Positions 10,092 through 21,525 of a stretch of 64,000 nucleotides of DNA are shown here, in pieces (the first letter of the stretch is position 1; every line of letters begins with the position of its first letter). Below the pieces are notes generated by a model. It saw only the letters and a list, made by a program, of their open reading frames with translations. It was not told the origin of the DNA and searched no databases. This DNA comes from Macrosoma leucophasiata (lineage: Eukaryota > Arthropoda > Insecta > Lepidoptera > Hedylidae), in assembly GCA_036365455.1 (NCBI GenBank), contig JAWQUS010000009.1, positions 4,990,001 to 5,054,000 on the forward strand, in the 5' to 3' direction. Both the position numbers and the translations under genes were made by a program.

Positions 10092-11560
10092 TTACGACAC
10101 TTTCCTATAAACTACGTTGGTAGTTGTTCTGCCGGGAGCCAAAATGTAAAGAGGGTCAGGACTGGTGACGCAGTAGCAAGCGACGTACAGTTGCCCGTGT
10201 GAGAAGCAACTCGTCCTGAGGTTAACACCCGCTGCCCTCAGTGTCTGCCCCTGCGACTTATTGATGGTCATCGCGAACCAAACATTCAACTGTACGCGCG
10301 CTTCGAGGTGTAGACCACTTCATTTCCTATTAATTGCTGCAGCCTGATCATTTTTGGGCGTCAAAATGGCCCGCTCACATACCCAAAACGTTGTATTCAG
10401 CTGATGCGGTATACGGCTGATGTCCCTGTAGACACCGAGAATGAGTTCTTCTAAGCTGGATACTTCTCTGCCGGAAGACTCTGGAAGCACCATCTGTCCA
10501 CCTCTCTCTTCTAGTAGAGTGCTTTCGCGAAGACTTAGAAGGACATCAGAAAATTCACGTGCATTGTCGCTGAGCTGAGCTCTCATATTAATGGTCAAGG
10601 GCAGAGTACGAACTCGTTAAGATCGTGATCTTCACGTTACCACTGGAAGCGTTTGCTGGAAATCGCCTTTGAGCAGTAATGTGACACCACCCACTCAAAT
10701 CTATCTTCGTTCCTGCGGATGTCCTGCTAGGTTCTGTCCACGGCCTCAACTGCCTTTCTATTGGCCTTCGTACACTCATCCCATACAATCAGAGAGCAAT
10801 CCTTGACCACGTGTCCCTTATCGCTGTTACACGACACACCAAAAACAGTCGTTTCGGCGCTCTCTAAATGTAAGGGAATTTTAAACATGGCATGTGCTGT
10901 CTTGCTTTCCCGAAGCAGTGTGGCAGCAATTCCCGTCGCTACAGCAATAGCAATTTTGCCTTGCTTCCTGACCTCTGCAAGTATGTCAGTGGTAACAAAT
11001 GTTTTTCCTGTTCCACCAGGAGCATCCAAGAAAAACATTTTACCCTGGTTTTGCCCAACGCTTTCAAGGACGGTATCATTAATTTGTTTTTGCTCTGAAG
11101 AGAACAAAGAAAAAGAAAAAGTGACATGGTCATTTCGCCCGGATCGTAATTTGTCTCAGCGTTATACTCCCAATGTCTATGGTCTTTATGGGGTGATGAT
11201 TGGGGAGCTGGCTATTTGATAGTTCAATCGGCGGTGGAAATGACCACATCTTGAAAATGAACTAAGGCAGGTGTTCAGCATGCGTTCATTAGTTACTTCT
11301 GCATTAGCACGTGTCTCAAAGCTCATAGAAAATCTTCAGACAGATGATGGCGATACTTCTCCGTCACTGACGCTTGCCTCCGCGAGGGTGTCATTCCAGT
11401 TTTGGTCACCGTCAAGAAGGTGACGTGTTACGCAGGCTGCGCGGTAAGTGGGATACTCCACGCCATTAAATGTCCTCAGAAAAGCGAAATACGTTGGGCC
11501 TCGGACCGTGTGAAGTAACAACCGCAGGCAATAGCTTTCGCCATTATTTGGATGCACGAT
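10092..11560 (-). pseudogene. Helitron helicase, multiply broken
   Basis: Minus-strand fragments line up in order with the Pif1-like helicase half of a Helitron Rep/Helicase. First comes HPNNGESYCLRLLLHTVRGPT (start ~11557), the stretch just before the helicase. Next is Walker A APGGTGKTF (~11000-11030) and Walker B LIVWDEC (~10775). Then TINMRAQLSDNAREFSDVLL (~10595), and finally the late motif AMTINKSQGQTL with FSHGQLYVACYCV and NVVYRKVS (stop at 10092). The frame changes at least three times. The rolling-circle Rep domain was not found, so the protein cannot be functional. The family role is rolling-circle transposition; here it is a relic. The plus-strand ORF 10761-11219 is its shadow. 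Confidence 0.88.
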
Positions 11561-11574
11561 ACCTTACCCAATGC

Positions 11575-12010
11575 GGTGTCCTTGAAAATTCTCGGATATT
11601 CATGCGAAATTTGAAGTAAATCCATTAAGTACTTTTGAGTTGAGCCCGGACATACATACAGACAAACAAACACTATATTTGGCTTCGATATCGATAGTAG
11701 ATCACGCCCCAAATATTCTTTAAAACAAAAAAATCAAAATACAGTTTTGACTTTTCTACGATTTTAAAGATTCACAGCTCTTCCCCCGGAGGAGATAGCA
11801 TGATAATATGTAGCCTTTATGTTGACCGGACCGGTTAGTAATATTCATGTAAAATTTGAAGTATATCCATTAAGTACTTTTTTAGTTTAGCCCGGACATA
11901 CATACAGACAAACAGACAAAAAATCTGAAAACAATATTTTTGGCTTCGATTTCTATTGCAGATCACGTCCCAAGAATTCATTAAAAAAATATTCAATCTG
12001 CAGTATTTAT
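11575..12010 (-). repeat. ~240-bp direct duplication inside the Helitron 5' region
   Basis: Two successive segments share ATTCATG.GAAATTTGAAGTA, TCCATTAAGTACTTTT, AGCCCGGACATACATACAGA, TTTGGCTTCGAT and AGATCACG.CCC in the same order, offset by about 240 bp. A third, looser copy of the GTCCAGTATCTTCGGAG..ACAAACAGACAAAC part follows to about 12215. Confidence 0.75.
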
Positions 12011-12618
12011 TTTCTTACGATTTTATTAAATGTGGAGATTCCCGTGGGAATGATTGATTTTCCCGCAGTAAAAAGTAGCCTAAATGTTGGCCAGGCTTAG
12101 TATCTATACACCACAAAAAGTTTCATTCGAATCCGTCCAGTATCTTCGGAGATTAGCCTGGACAAAGGGACAAACAGACAAACAGACAAACAGACAAACC
12201 GACAAACAGACAGACAAAAAAAATAAAAATGATTGAAAAGTGTTCTAATACTTTTTTAACATCGCCCCCAATTAGTTTTTCGTAAATATATACAACGTAC
12301 AGACACGCGGATTTTACTGTTTTATTATAAGTATAGATATGTTTCCAAAAGTAAAATGAGAATTTTGACACGTCTTTGAAGTATAATAAGCGTTGCAACT
12401 GCAAGTTCGACTTCGAGACAAAGTAAAGTCGTAGAATGTGTGAATCTCGCTCTTGGACACGGACAGCAGTGCCTTAATTAATCTTAATAAATAATATAAA
12501 ATTTCAAGCCTTTTTTCTCCCGAATTACTAAACTTAATTGGATTTGTTTTAATTAATGAATGTTCGAGGTGTGTTTGATATGACTGATGACCGAACGTGA
12601 ACTGATTTTTATACATGA

Positions 12619-12662
12619 CTAGATAACCCGGCCACGTTTCGCTGTGGCTCACTCTGGTATAA
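12619..12662 (-). mobile_element. Helitron 3' terminus with hairpin
   Basis: On the minus strand GCCAC-AGCGAAAC-GTGGC forms a 5-bp-stem hairpin followed within 10 bases by CTAG|T, the standard Helitron 3' signature. It belongs to a different copy from the one starting at 12337. Its body to the right of 12662 was not traced. Confidence 0.6.
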
Positions 12663-12854
12663 ATTATGATGAAAGCTTCCAGTTCCTGTGAGAATTATAG
12701 CATTCAAAAGTTATGTAAACTTTAATTAAATGTTAGTAACGCCTCGCCGTACCGTATACCGCACAAGGTGCATCCATGCATATAGGTACATACATTTGCT
12801 ATTATATCTTTTAAACTCATCAATTTAAAAACCTAGTAGGTCACTACTGTACTG

Positions 12855-13060
12855 CTAGGCTAGGATCCTTAGTCCGCTCCTCGGTTCGGGGGACAGGAAT
12901 GGAAAAACGCCAAGTTTTTCCATTCCTGGAAGTTTTCTAGCGCCACCCTCAGAGTTGGTGATGGACAATAGACTCGCCATCTATTACAAAGGACGAAACG
13001 TAATTGGCGACTCGTTGATGTTTGCATGTATGCTTCATTACATACAACCTCAAGTCTAGC
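12855..13060 (+). repeat. Family C SINE, diverged
   Basis: Matches the body of the 44936 SINE: TTCCATTCCTGGAAGTTTTC, CAGAGTTGGTGATG, ATAGACTCGCCATCTATTAC, ACGAAACGTAATTGGCGACT and TGTTTGCATGTATG. The tRNA box B is lost. A direct repeat with CCAAGTTTTTCCATTCC occurs inside. Confidence 0.65.
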
Positions 13061-13075
13061 AGTAGCCTACCACGA

Positions 13076-13496
13076 AGTCAACAAGCCCGTTGCCTATCCA
13101 TAAGAAAAACAATTTGCAATTAATGTGCTGTTAGAAATAACGTACGATTCCACAGCAAAACAAGTACCGTTCGGAGGGGAGTCGGCCATTAGGTACCCGT
13201 ACGACCGCTTGTTATCAGGCAACGTTATGCTGATGCAATGCTAATGCTCTAAGTGGAACCATTTGTGCCTTGTCAACCGAGAATCCTGAAATACCAGTCG
13301 GGTCAAACCACTTTGTTGCTAAAGACACGGAAGTTTAACTGTGCCTATGATAGCATAGGCGTCGCAGAGCTAAGTATATACTTAGCTCTTCGACGATTAT
13401 TTAATAAAGATTCCAAGGGATTGCAAAATTGTTGGACTCTGTGTATTATATAACACTACACTAATAGTCCCACTTTAGGTCATTTAAACATGTGTC
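13076..13496. other. No gene recognised
   Basis: Mixed-composition DNA with one short ORF at 13253-13453 that has no recognisable motif. Confidence 0.4.
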
Positions 13497-13872
13497 GCAG
13501 GCAGCCTTTCTACATCAATCCCAACAACATTTGCTCTACGACTTTTTAAAATGCATAGTTGTGAAAATTTTAATTTTCCCATTCAACATTTTTTTTTGCT
13601 TCTAAACTGGCATTAAGTTTTAGTGTAGGTATACCACGCACCTTTGCCTAGGCAAAATTTCGCCTCGTGCAGCGGGGTGACGCAGCGGCGGCTATGATCT
13701 TTTAAACTTTTGATATATTTTTTTGTTTTTTTTTGGGGTATTTAACAAGACCCGGTTTTAAAAATGTGTGTGATAAATGTGAAACGCGTGTGTTTTAAAA
13801 GTTATATTTATCAAGATTTATAAAAAGTCCTAGAACAAATGTTGTTGGGATTGATCTAGAGAGGCTGCCTGC
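13497..13872. mobile_element. 376-bp MITE with ~55-bp terminal inverted repeats
   Basis: The left end GCAGGCAGCCTTTCTACATC continuing AATCCCAACAACATTTG is mirrored at the right end, with about four mismatches over 55 bp. The interior is AT-rich with a short GC-rich patch (GCAGCGGGGTGACGCAGCGG). No ORF is present. I see no clear target duplication, so the superfamily is not assigned. Confidence 0.85.
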
Positions 13873-14009
13873 AGGATGTTATGCGCTAATTTAAATTAAC
13901 CCTGTATATAAAAGCAAAAGGTCACCTTCTTGAAGATTCAATTTGGCAGGGTGGTAGTTTATAGGTTTATACGTGTTTATAATAGACATCCACTACGAAT
14001 AATGACTTA

Positions 14010-14076
14010 GCCTGGGTTGCACCAAGATATTTGTTAAAGTTAAAGTTATTGTACCATTTCATTGTATGTATATTTT
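14010..14076 (+). repeat. Family F foldback, single arm
   Basis: GCCTGGGTTGCACCAAGATA then TTTGTTAAAGTTAAAGTTAT matches one arm of the foldback at 46146-47083. The opposite arm is not nearby. Confidence 0.6.
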
Positions 14077-14079
14077 CAT

Positions 14080-16199
14080 TGTACCGTGCGCAGTTTGATC
14101 TAACTAACCAGATAGGATAGTTTCCCTGGGGTCCATGGGAGACTCGATTGGGGTCTACGTAGGCGTGAATGTAAATTGGGAATATGGGAATGTGATCGAG
14201 GGTTCACCGAATCCAGAAAAAAATGAAAGGGGTGTATATTGTAAGAAAAAATATATAATATTATATTATTAAGAAAAAGATTTTTGGGAACCTCTGTCTT
14301 AGAGGATATGTAGAGAAATACGTACATAATTAGCCTAGGATTGGCGGCTTGGATGTATTCGAACCCGATTTACTATCGGAGAACTGGCTGCTTGATCACG
14401 TGGGCGACGGTAATAAATGCTTTATTTGATTGATTTTGAAAAGGCAGAGATTTACCTTACTGCAGCAGATTATGATATGTGGATATTATACTTGCTTATT
14501 GACGGTAATCGAGGATCTATGCTAGGCATTCCTGGATCTGAACTGAGAATCTCGCCAATTGGATTGGCTTCTTATACTCCCAAAAAAACATAACCACATC
14601 CCAAATTTAAGCTTTTTACGACCAGTAGTTTTGCCTGTACGTTGTCTGCCAGTCATTCATTCACTAAATCACACTGTAACGAAAGAGTTAATCATACGTA
14701 ACCCTATTTACCCTTGTACTTATCCTCATATTGTTCATGCGAACCAGCTGTCATGTGCCGAGTACAATAGCCCCGACCTAGACCTCTGTTTACGAGTAAA
14801 AAGTTCGCTCTTTGCGAACGTCTCTAGGCTAGAACTAAGGGCACACTACTAGCTTATAATCTACGTGTCTAACCTACAAAAGACAAGTCATTAGGCCAGT
14901 GTGCCGGCTTATAAACAGAGCTGGGAGATAGTTTGCGTTGCCCGAGACAATGCTTTGCTTTTGATCTTTTCGTGTTAACATTAGCTAACAATGGGGCAAT
15001 TTTTTTTTTAACTTTGCGGTTTATTTCAAACAATGCAATATAGGCCCTTACTTCGGCCTACATAATAGAATGTAGCTAATTACTCGGCTGCGTTCGTTAT
15101 CCACCTGGCCTTGGCCCACAATTTTGTTTGGAATGTTTTTAATTGGGTCCAAAACTTGACTGGTCTTTATTAGATCCCGGGGTGCAAAGTAATTGCCTTT
15201 TTATTGTGAAATGTTATCATTCCGAATTACTTGAGCGTTAAAATATTTTTTTCTGGCACCCCGAAATCTCTATTCTAAAAGGAATCAGGGTATTTCCATC
15301 AAAAGCATTTTCAACTATGTAACATTCATTTCCAGTGAACACGATGAATACGAAGGTCGGGCATTAATTCTACTGGAAAGGAGGCTCGCCCAAATTATTC
15401 GCGTCGTTAAAGCTAAGGCAAGCTAGACTGACGATCGCAGGCCCAGAATATCTGAGACGGACCGGTTTCGGATCTGTGATTCTTTTTTATTCATTTGAAT
15501 CTTTGTTTCGATCGCGTAGCCTAAGTCGTACACTTAGGATGAAAGTTTCAACCTTGTGTTCGACTTTTGTTCCACATGTTTTAAGTGATAAGCTTATTCG
15601 TACTGATAAAGAATGACTCTGTTATACGTGAGACCATATTTATCTAATTTGCTAGTGGTAGAGTCCCAGTGTCACTAAAATCTAACAGTAAACTTTATAG
15701 AATTTGAAAAGATCTTGCATGCAAGAATGCATATATCTAATGGCCACCACCTACACCTTCGGATAAATGCCATCGTGAAGTTATTTTCCAATTAACCCAA
15801 TTATTCGTATCATTATTATGCAGAACCTACAATAATGTGTTGTTCATGACTTTATTCATGAACATTACGAACATTAGCATATGACCTAGTGCAGGTAATT
15901 GGAGGCTGTCACTCGACTTTAAGCTACGCCGTAGCCCCGTAGTCCCGTAGCGCGCTGCGTATAAATCTGCCAACTTTCTAATTAGAAGCTCCATTTTAAA
16001 TGCTTTTTCTAGCTCAGCCACGCTTTATTTCTCCAACTTATTAAAGTTTATCATGAAATGTTTTCGTAATTATGTCCGTTTAATAGTAATTTATTATTTA
16101 ATATTGAGATTTTATTTTTAACATGAATTTTAGCTGCCGCAATTAAAAAAGAAATTATTTTCGTTCTATTAAAACTATTAACTTTTTTCTTCAAGTTTT
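14080..16199. other. No gene recognised (2.1 kb)
   Basis: No coding match and no repeat I can name. The segments 14700-14850 and 15340-15480 are less AT-rich than their surroundings and could be conserved host non-coding DNA or old repeats. I cannot decide. Confidence 0.4.
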
Positions 16200-16490
16200 A
16201 TTTTTTATGTAATTGATGTGGCAAACAAGCATGCAGTTCACATTGATGTTAAGTGTTGTCTGCAGCCTATAGACACCCACACAAAGACCGAGGTCAAAAT
16301 CCAGATGCGTTACCACTCCTGAGGCCTAACGTGTTATGCCTCTGTGCCGGAAATTACAAGGCCATACATTACCACCTGACCGGAACACGATAGTGCTGAA
16401 CACTACCATTTAGCGGCAAGTTTATTAGCTAATGCGGTGGTGCCTACGCCCGCGAGCTCCGTCACTGGAGCTCTACCACCAGTAAAAGTA
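16200..16490 (-). repeat. Family A repeat, near full length
   Basis: Reads in reverse from the A/T-rich 3' end (TTTTTTATGTAATTG) through ACATTGATGTTAAGTG, GCCTCTGTGCCGGAAATTAC, CACTACCATTTAGCGGCAAG and CGAGCTCCGTCACTGGAGCT to CTACCACCAGT. Confidence 0.9.
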
Positions 16491-16659
16491 GGAAACTGGG
16501 ATTTGATTTGACTAATAGTATACATAACTCAAAAATCTAGATATTTCAATGCGTGTGCGTTGATGCGTTGAGAGCTAAGATGTGTCTGTGAAGCACACTT
16601 AAGTCTTAAGATGTGTCTTGGTGCCGAAAATAATTATGGTGCCACGTGGTGATGCATTG

Positions 16660-16728
16660 TTGTACATTTTTATCTAACCGGAACAACATAGTGCTGGAAG
16701 AGCATTTAGCGTCAGGTAAATGTGTTTT
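16660..16728 (-). repeat. Family A fragment
   Basis: CTAACCGGAACAACATAGTG then CATTTAGCGTCAGGTAAATG corresponds to the middle of family A in reverse orientation, with sequence changes. Confidence 0.6.
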
Positions 16729-16761
16729 AAATGGCACAAACAAACATTGTTTGTCGCATGG

Positions 16762-17036
16762 TACTGGTGGTAGAGCTCCAGTGACGGAGCTCATTACGGT
16801 AGGCACCACCGCATTAACTAATCTACTTACCGATAAATGGTAGTGTTCAGCACTATCGTGTTCCAGTCAGGTGATAATGTACGGGTCTATAATTTCTAGC
16901 ACAGAGGCATAAGGCATAAATGGCATAATACCATAGGCCTCAACAGTGGGAACTACATTGAAATCTAATAAGCTACACTATTACTTACCATCAATGTAAA
17001 CTGTATGCTAATTTACCACTTCTTGACACAAAAAAA
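16762..17036 (+). repeat. Family A repeat, full length, diverged
   Basis: Begins ACTGGTGGTAGAGCTCCAGT and runs through GGTAGTGTTCAGCACTATCG to ATTTACCACTTCTTGACACA and an A run. A local duplication AGGCATAAGGCATAAATGGC marks this copy. Its 5' end faces the 5' end of the reversed copy at 16200-16490. Confidence 0.85.
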
Positions 17037-17039
17037 CGT

Positions 17040-17559
17040 GTTTGAATTCTTACTAGCGTGGGCACCGAAATATCGAGGTTTTTGAAATTAAACTATTTAT
17101 TTAAAATCTTTTTAGTTGAACACGCAAAATTAATCTGTAATAAGTAGTTTAATTTCAATGATGTAGCTAGTGTAACGTAAATACGCATCATGTCGAGGCC
17201 TTCGATTTTTCTACCTTCCTTAATTGGTTGTAAACAGTTACTATGAAACAACATTTTCTTTAATAAAACCTATACTGTATCATTCCAACGACTCAAATAA
17301 TCGATAACGGTTCTTGTAAATATCGTTTGATGTATTCCCGATCAAGAATGTTTGTGCTCTCTTACAAACTCAAGGCATTAATTGAAACAGAACGCGGGAC
17401 TGTTTCAATCTAAGTTCATTGTCGTTTAATTTCCGCTGGTTCGCGTCAGTTAGTGGATAGAATGTTCCTCAGGGTCCGACTACTCGCTCAGGTGCTGAAA
17501 TTCTAATTGACTACTCCAACACGTTGGAACTTTCGAATATCGCAGGTTATAAATAAAAC
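17040..17559. other. No gene recognised
   Basis: AT-rich, no ORF of note and no repeat identified. Confidence 0.4.
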
Positions 17560-17790
17560 GACCAAACATGATATTCGCGCTTCCAATTGAGCTACTGAAG
17601 TCCTGCCCGATTTGTCAAATCTTTCCTTCACATTTATTGCATTGCTTTATGGTAGCCCATAGGTTATGGTAGGTAGGTAGATTCCCAGTAGGCCGCGAGT
17701 TCGACTCTCGCCTGAAGTCAAATTTTTCTTTCCATTTTTCTTTAAAATAAAATATATTTCACAAGCATGTGTTAATGCGAAATAATATAA
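17560..17790. repeat. tRNA-like SINE pieces in opposite orientations
   Basis: At 17570-17605 the minus strand reads GACTTCAGTAGCTCAATTGG, a box A-like head. At 17690-17790 the plus strand has GCCGCGAGTTCGACTCTCGC (box B-like) followed by CTGAAGTCAAATTTTTCTTT, the same tail as the elements at 9254 and 44062. The two pieces could be parts of one rearranged foldback SINE. Confidence 0.5.
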
Positions 17791-18635
17791 AACAATGATA
17801 TTCGCGGCTAACCATCATTTGCTAAACAACATGCCACAAATAGCCATTTAACAAACAACGATTCACGAACAACGACAAAACTGTCATTCCCTACAATGGT
17901 CATTTTGTAAATAATTACTCTACAAATATACTACATAGTAACTTTGACGCTTTATAAACATACTTGCAGCCCGCCCTGGTTTGTATTGTTTTCATAAAAA
18001 TATTTTGCTATGTAACAAAAAGCAGGACGGTATGATACGTTATTAAAAAAAAAGTTAGTACTGTAAGAAAAATAAAACCAAATAATGCATTTTATTGACG
18101 GGTTTTACCATGCGTTGTTTTGGTAAAATAAACTAATAATTTGTCTAATAATCTTGCACAATTTGGAGTTATATCAAGTTAATTATTTATAGCATGAACT
18201 ATTTATGAAAAATAATATTTTTTTACGTCTAATTTGGGAATCGTCACTTTGCTACGTTGTTTGTAAAATTATTATATTTTGCAGAATTTGACTGTGCCAA
18301 TATCCAGAGAAAGAATCTAAAGATATTGAAAACATTGTAAAAGTTTCATAATATTCCATCTTCATCAGAATTTAGGATGATATCTTTATACAGTTCAGAC
18401 ACTCTAAAATATATGCATTGTGTGCTCCAAATATCCCATGACGTCAATGGCCTACTCGCATACTTCTCGTTGGCCTTATTCGCGGGTCGCGGTTACTCTG
18501 AAACATATCGGGCCACGAACGTAAACTGTTCCAGTTAACGTCACTGCTTATTGCGTTGTTTGCTATTTACGATAGACAGCGCAATCGTGGATCCAAACCA
18601 GCTGGATTAAAGAACTAGTAATATTTTTTTTACTG
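17791..18635. other. AT-rich DNA, no gene
   Basis: A run of similar phrases between 17815 and 17935 (GCTAAACAACATGCCACAAA, then ATTTAACAAACAACGATTCA) looks like an old repeat but is not assignable. Confidence 0.4.
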
Positions 18636-18788
18636 GTGGGTAGAGTTCCACTCTACCACCATGTATCACTATGTAGCACTACTCACGTGTAGTGTAGCAT
18701 AGGTGGCAAATAAGCATGCAGCTTACATGGATGTTAAGTGGTGACAGCATCCTAAATATATCTACATTAAAACCTGAGACCTTAGTTA
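18636..18788 (-). repeat. Family A repeat, probably split by the mariner
   Basis: The 3' part of family A in reverse (GGTGGCAAATAAGCATGCAG, ATGTTAAGTGGTGACAG) reaches the mariner's TA. Text after the mariner (20079-20125, ATTATGCGATAG..TTATTACGGGGCCATATAAT) resembles the next part of the reversed family A. A small hairpin TGGTGGGTAGAG..CTCTACCACCA precedes it at 18636-18663. Confidence 0.55.
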
Positions 18789-20072
18789 AAAGGTTGGAGA
18801 AAAAGTCTTTTCGCATTATAGTATGTATGAACTTGTAATAAAATCTCTTTGGCTGTAGTATTTGTTTCTGGCTGGTTTTGATATCATTGAAAGTTAAAAT
18901 TTTAAAGAACATAATTCCAAATTCAAATGAGGCAAATGTGTGATTTTCATTTGTTTTTCGTACTGTCAAGATGAGTGAATCTAATGAAGAAATTCGATAC
19001 ATTTTAAAATTTTACTACAAAAAAGGTAAAAATGCAACGCAAACCGCGAAAAAAATTTGCTATGTTTATGGACCTAGTGCAGTGTCTGTGAGAGTAGCAC
19101 AAATTTGGTTTAAGCGTTTTCAATCCGGAAATTTTGATGTCAAAGATGCACCTCGCTCTGGTCGCCCTATTACGGATAAAATGGATGCCATTTTTGAAAA
19201 AGTGGAGCAAGATCGACATATCAGTAGTTACGACGTAGCTGAAGAACTGAGAATTGATCACAAAACAGTTTTGGCGCATTTGAAAAAAGCTGGGTACAAA
19301 AAAAATCTCGATATTTTGGTACCTCACGAGCTCACTGAAAGAAACCTCATGAACCGTGTACTCATTTGTGATTCTTTATTACGACGTAATGAAACCGAAT
19401 CATTTTTGAAGAAGCTGATAACTGGTGATGAAAAGTGGATCACGTACGACAAGAACTTTCGCACGTTCTTGTCGTACGTGGTCAAAGGCCGGTCAGGCTT
19501 CACAGACTGTGGCGAAACCCGGGTTAACTCGCAATAAGGTGATGTTGTGTGGGTGGTGGGATTGGAAGGAAGGCATTATTCATTATGAGCTATTACCACC
19601 AGGCAGGACTATCGATTCTGAACTCTACTGCGAACAACTGATGAGATTAAAGCAAGAAGTTGAGAGAAAGCGGCCGGAATTGATCAACAGAAGGGGTGTG
19701 GTGTTTCATCATGATAACGCTAGACCTCACACATCTATAGCCACTCAGCAAAAATTAAGAGAGTTTGGCTGGGAGGTGTTAATGCATCCGCCGTATAGTC
19801 CTGACCTTGCACCTTCAGATTTCGGTCTCTTCAGAATTCTTTATGCAATGTTAGGTTAACATCACGAGAGGACTGCCAAATCCACTTGTCGCGGTATTAT
19901 GATGAGAAGTCCCAAAATTTTTATAGCAATGGGATCATGTCCCTACCTACAAAATGGCAAAAGGTTATCGAACAAAATGGTACATACATACTTTAGTTAA
20001 ATTTAAATAAACTGTATTAAAAAATGTTTTGAATTATCTTAAAAATGCGAAGAAACTTTTTCCCCGACCTAA
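18789..20072 (+). mobile_element. Cecropia-type mariner, 1284 bp, inactive
   Basis: Imperfect terminal inverted repeats: left AAAGGTTGGAGAAAAAGTCT followed by TTTCGCATT, right (reversed) TTAGGTCGGGGAAAAAGTTT followed by CTTCGCATT. TA flanks both ends (18787-18788 and 20073-20074), the canonical mariner target duplication. The length is typical of an intact mariner, but the transposase is broken. Confidence 0.9.
18971..19859 (+). pseudogene. Mariner transposase, frameshifted
   Basis: The start at 18971 opens an N-terminal DNA-binding region (helix-turn-helix; WFKRFQSGNFDVKDAPRSGR, then VAEELRIDHKTVLAHLKKAG). The DDD catalytic set follows: TGDEKWITYD (first D), HHDNARPH (second D) and PPYSPDLAPSDFGLF (third D), with 34 residues between the last two as in mariners. 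The frame breaks near 19455-19500, at a 40-bp palindrome, and again near 19855, after which the C-terminus continues in another frame to about 19990. The family cuts and pastes DNA at TA sites; this copy cannot make an intact enzyme. VPHELTERNLMNR fits the cecropia subfamily rather than the mauritiana type. Confidence 0.92.
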
Positions 20073-21284
20073 TATTATCATTATGCGATAGTTATTACGG
20101 GGCCATATAATAATATCTTGCACTGTTAAAACAGTTCTAAATTAAAAATAAATAAATGGGACAAGTAATCTTAGTTGAAAAGAACAGCCCTAAAAGATCA
20201 AAGTTCCTAGAAATTAGACTCAATCAGCAACCTCACAAATTGTAATGTAATGTCTGGTATGTGTGAATGATATTAAAACGAGAATAGTGAGTCCCGTAGC
20301 GGGCAAGTTAAGTGGTTTGTGGCGCTTCGTGCTCTATTTCCACTGCATTTTTCGAAACTGTATTCTGCCTGCACTCGACCTTTTGTTTGGACGACCGACG
20401 TGCTTGTTTTTTTTAACGTTTTACTTCATTATACAGGATGATTTTGTACATTTTGTTGGAATATGTTGTGGTTGAAAAAATACTAAGTAATTTTATTGGC
20501 GTTCTAACAACGAATGCCATGTCATCTTTTTTATGCCGAATATGGTATACCTACATTCAGTGTCATTGTTTTCCTTAAGCAGCTTTATTTCTCTCGCACA
20601 ACCGGTTCAGTTGAAAGTTTTTCCAGCATTCGTTTTTAAATTAAATTCTTTGTTTGCTAATTTAAAATGTCGCATCGTTCACGAAATTCAGACAGTTATC
20701 ACCTTATGTTAGGCAGTACTTGTACAAAGAACCAAGTGGTTGATACAGCCATCGTGTTCAGAACAGAGATACGGAATTCGGTAGCTGCATTTGTATTACA
20801 ATTTTAAATATTGTATTTTATACAACACTTTGTGTCTCTTGTGAAGCTGTAATCATTAGGATACCACAAATGGTTGTTTTTACTGTTTGTAGAATCTAAA
20901 TTTGAAAAAGACTTACGTCGCTAATTTAACAGAAAGTTAATCTGAATTTTCTTATTTTTTTTCAAACGATGGTTTCATGCCGTTTTTTTTTTCATCAATA
21001 TATTTACAATGTCTTGTCCATCCTGTATTTTTTTAAGAAGTTTCATAAATATTTTCTTAGACAATGTGCAGTAAACGAGTGAAGGTAGGAATAAGCGGAA
21101 CTGCGTCTGAGGGGTTGTCATAAGCGCGCAACCAACCTGTAAATATTATATAAGCCACAAAGTTGTGATGCAATATTTTCTTTAAGTGTTTTCTTTCACA
21201 ACCGCTCGCGTAAGTAGATTTATTACAAAGTCTGGCTTAGAGTGCAATTTGTCTATGACTATGACATGATGTACTGCCCTGAAA
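20073..21284. other. No gene recognised
   Basis: AT-rich. Apart from the likely family A continuation at 20079-20125 I see only chance ORFs. Confidence 0.45.
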
Positions 21285-21437
21285 TTCTCCGCACAGAGGC
21301 ATAACGCCTTAGGCCTCAGGAGTGGTATCGCATGTGCATTTTGACCTTTGGTCTTTGTGTGGGTGTCTATAGACATTCATCACTTAACATCATTGTGAAC
21401 TGCATGCTTATTTGCCACTTTCATTACATAAAAAAAT
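21285..21437 (+). repeat. Family A repeat, 3' half
   Basis: Starts at GCACAGAGGCATAACGCCTT and ends TTGCCACTTTCATTACATAA plus an A run. The 5' half is absent. Confidence 0.85.
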
Positions 21438-21525
21438 GTATAATCGAAATACAAATTATTCGTGCTAGGAGTCTCTACAATAGCAAAGAAATAATCGATG
21501 TACTAATACATATCCCTGTAATATT

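Larger units (their letters stand above)
10092..12337 (-). mobile_element. Degenerate Helitron, 5' end at 12337
   Basis: The minus strand starts A|TCTATACTTATAATAAAAC at 12337, the expected Helitron TC start after an A. It runs through a non-coding 5' region with (ACAAACAG)-like repeats into the broken helicase. The Rep part appears deleted. The 3' terminus could not be placed left of 10092. Confidence 0.7.

Noticed and set aside
10761..11219. 152-codon plus-strand ORF
   Set aside because: It is antisense to the Helitron helicase Walker A/B region and has no domain of its own.
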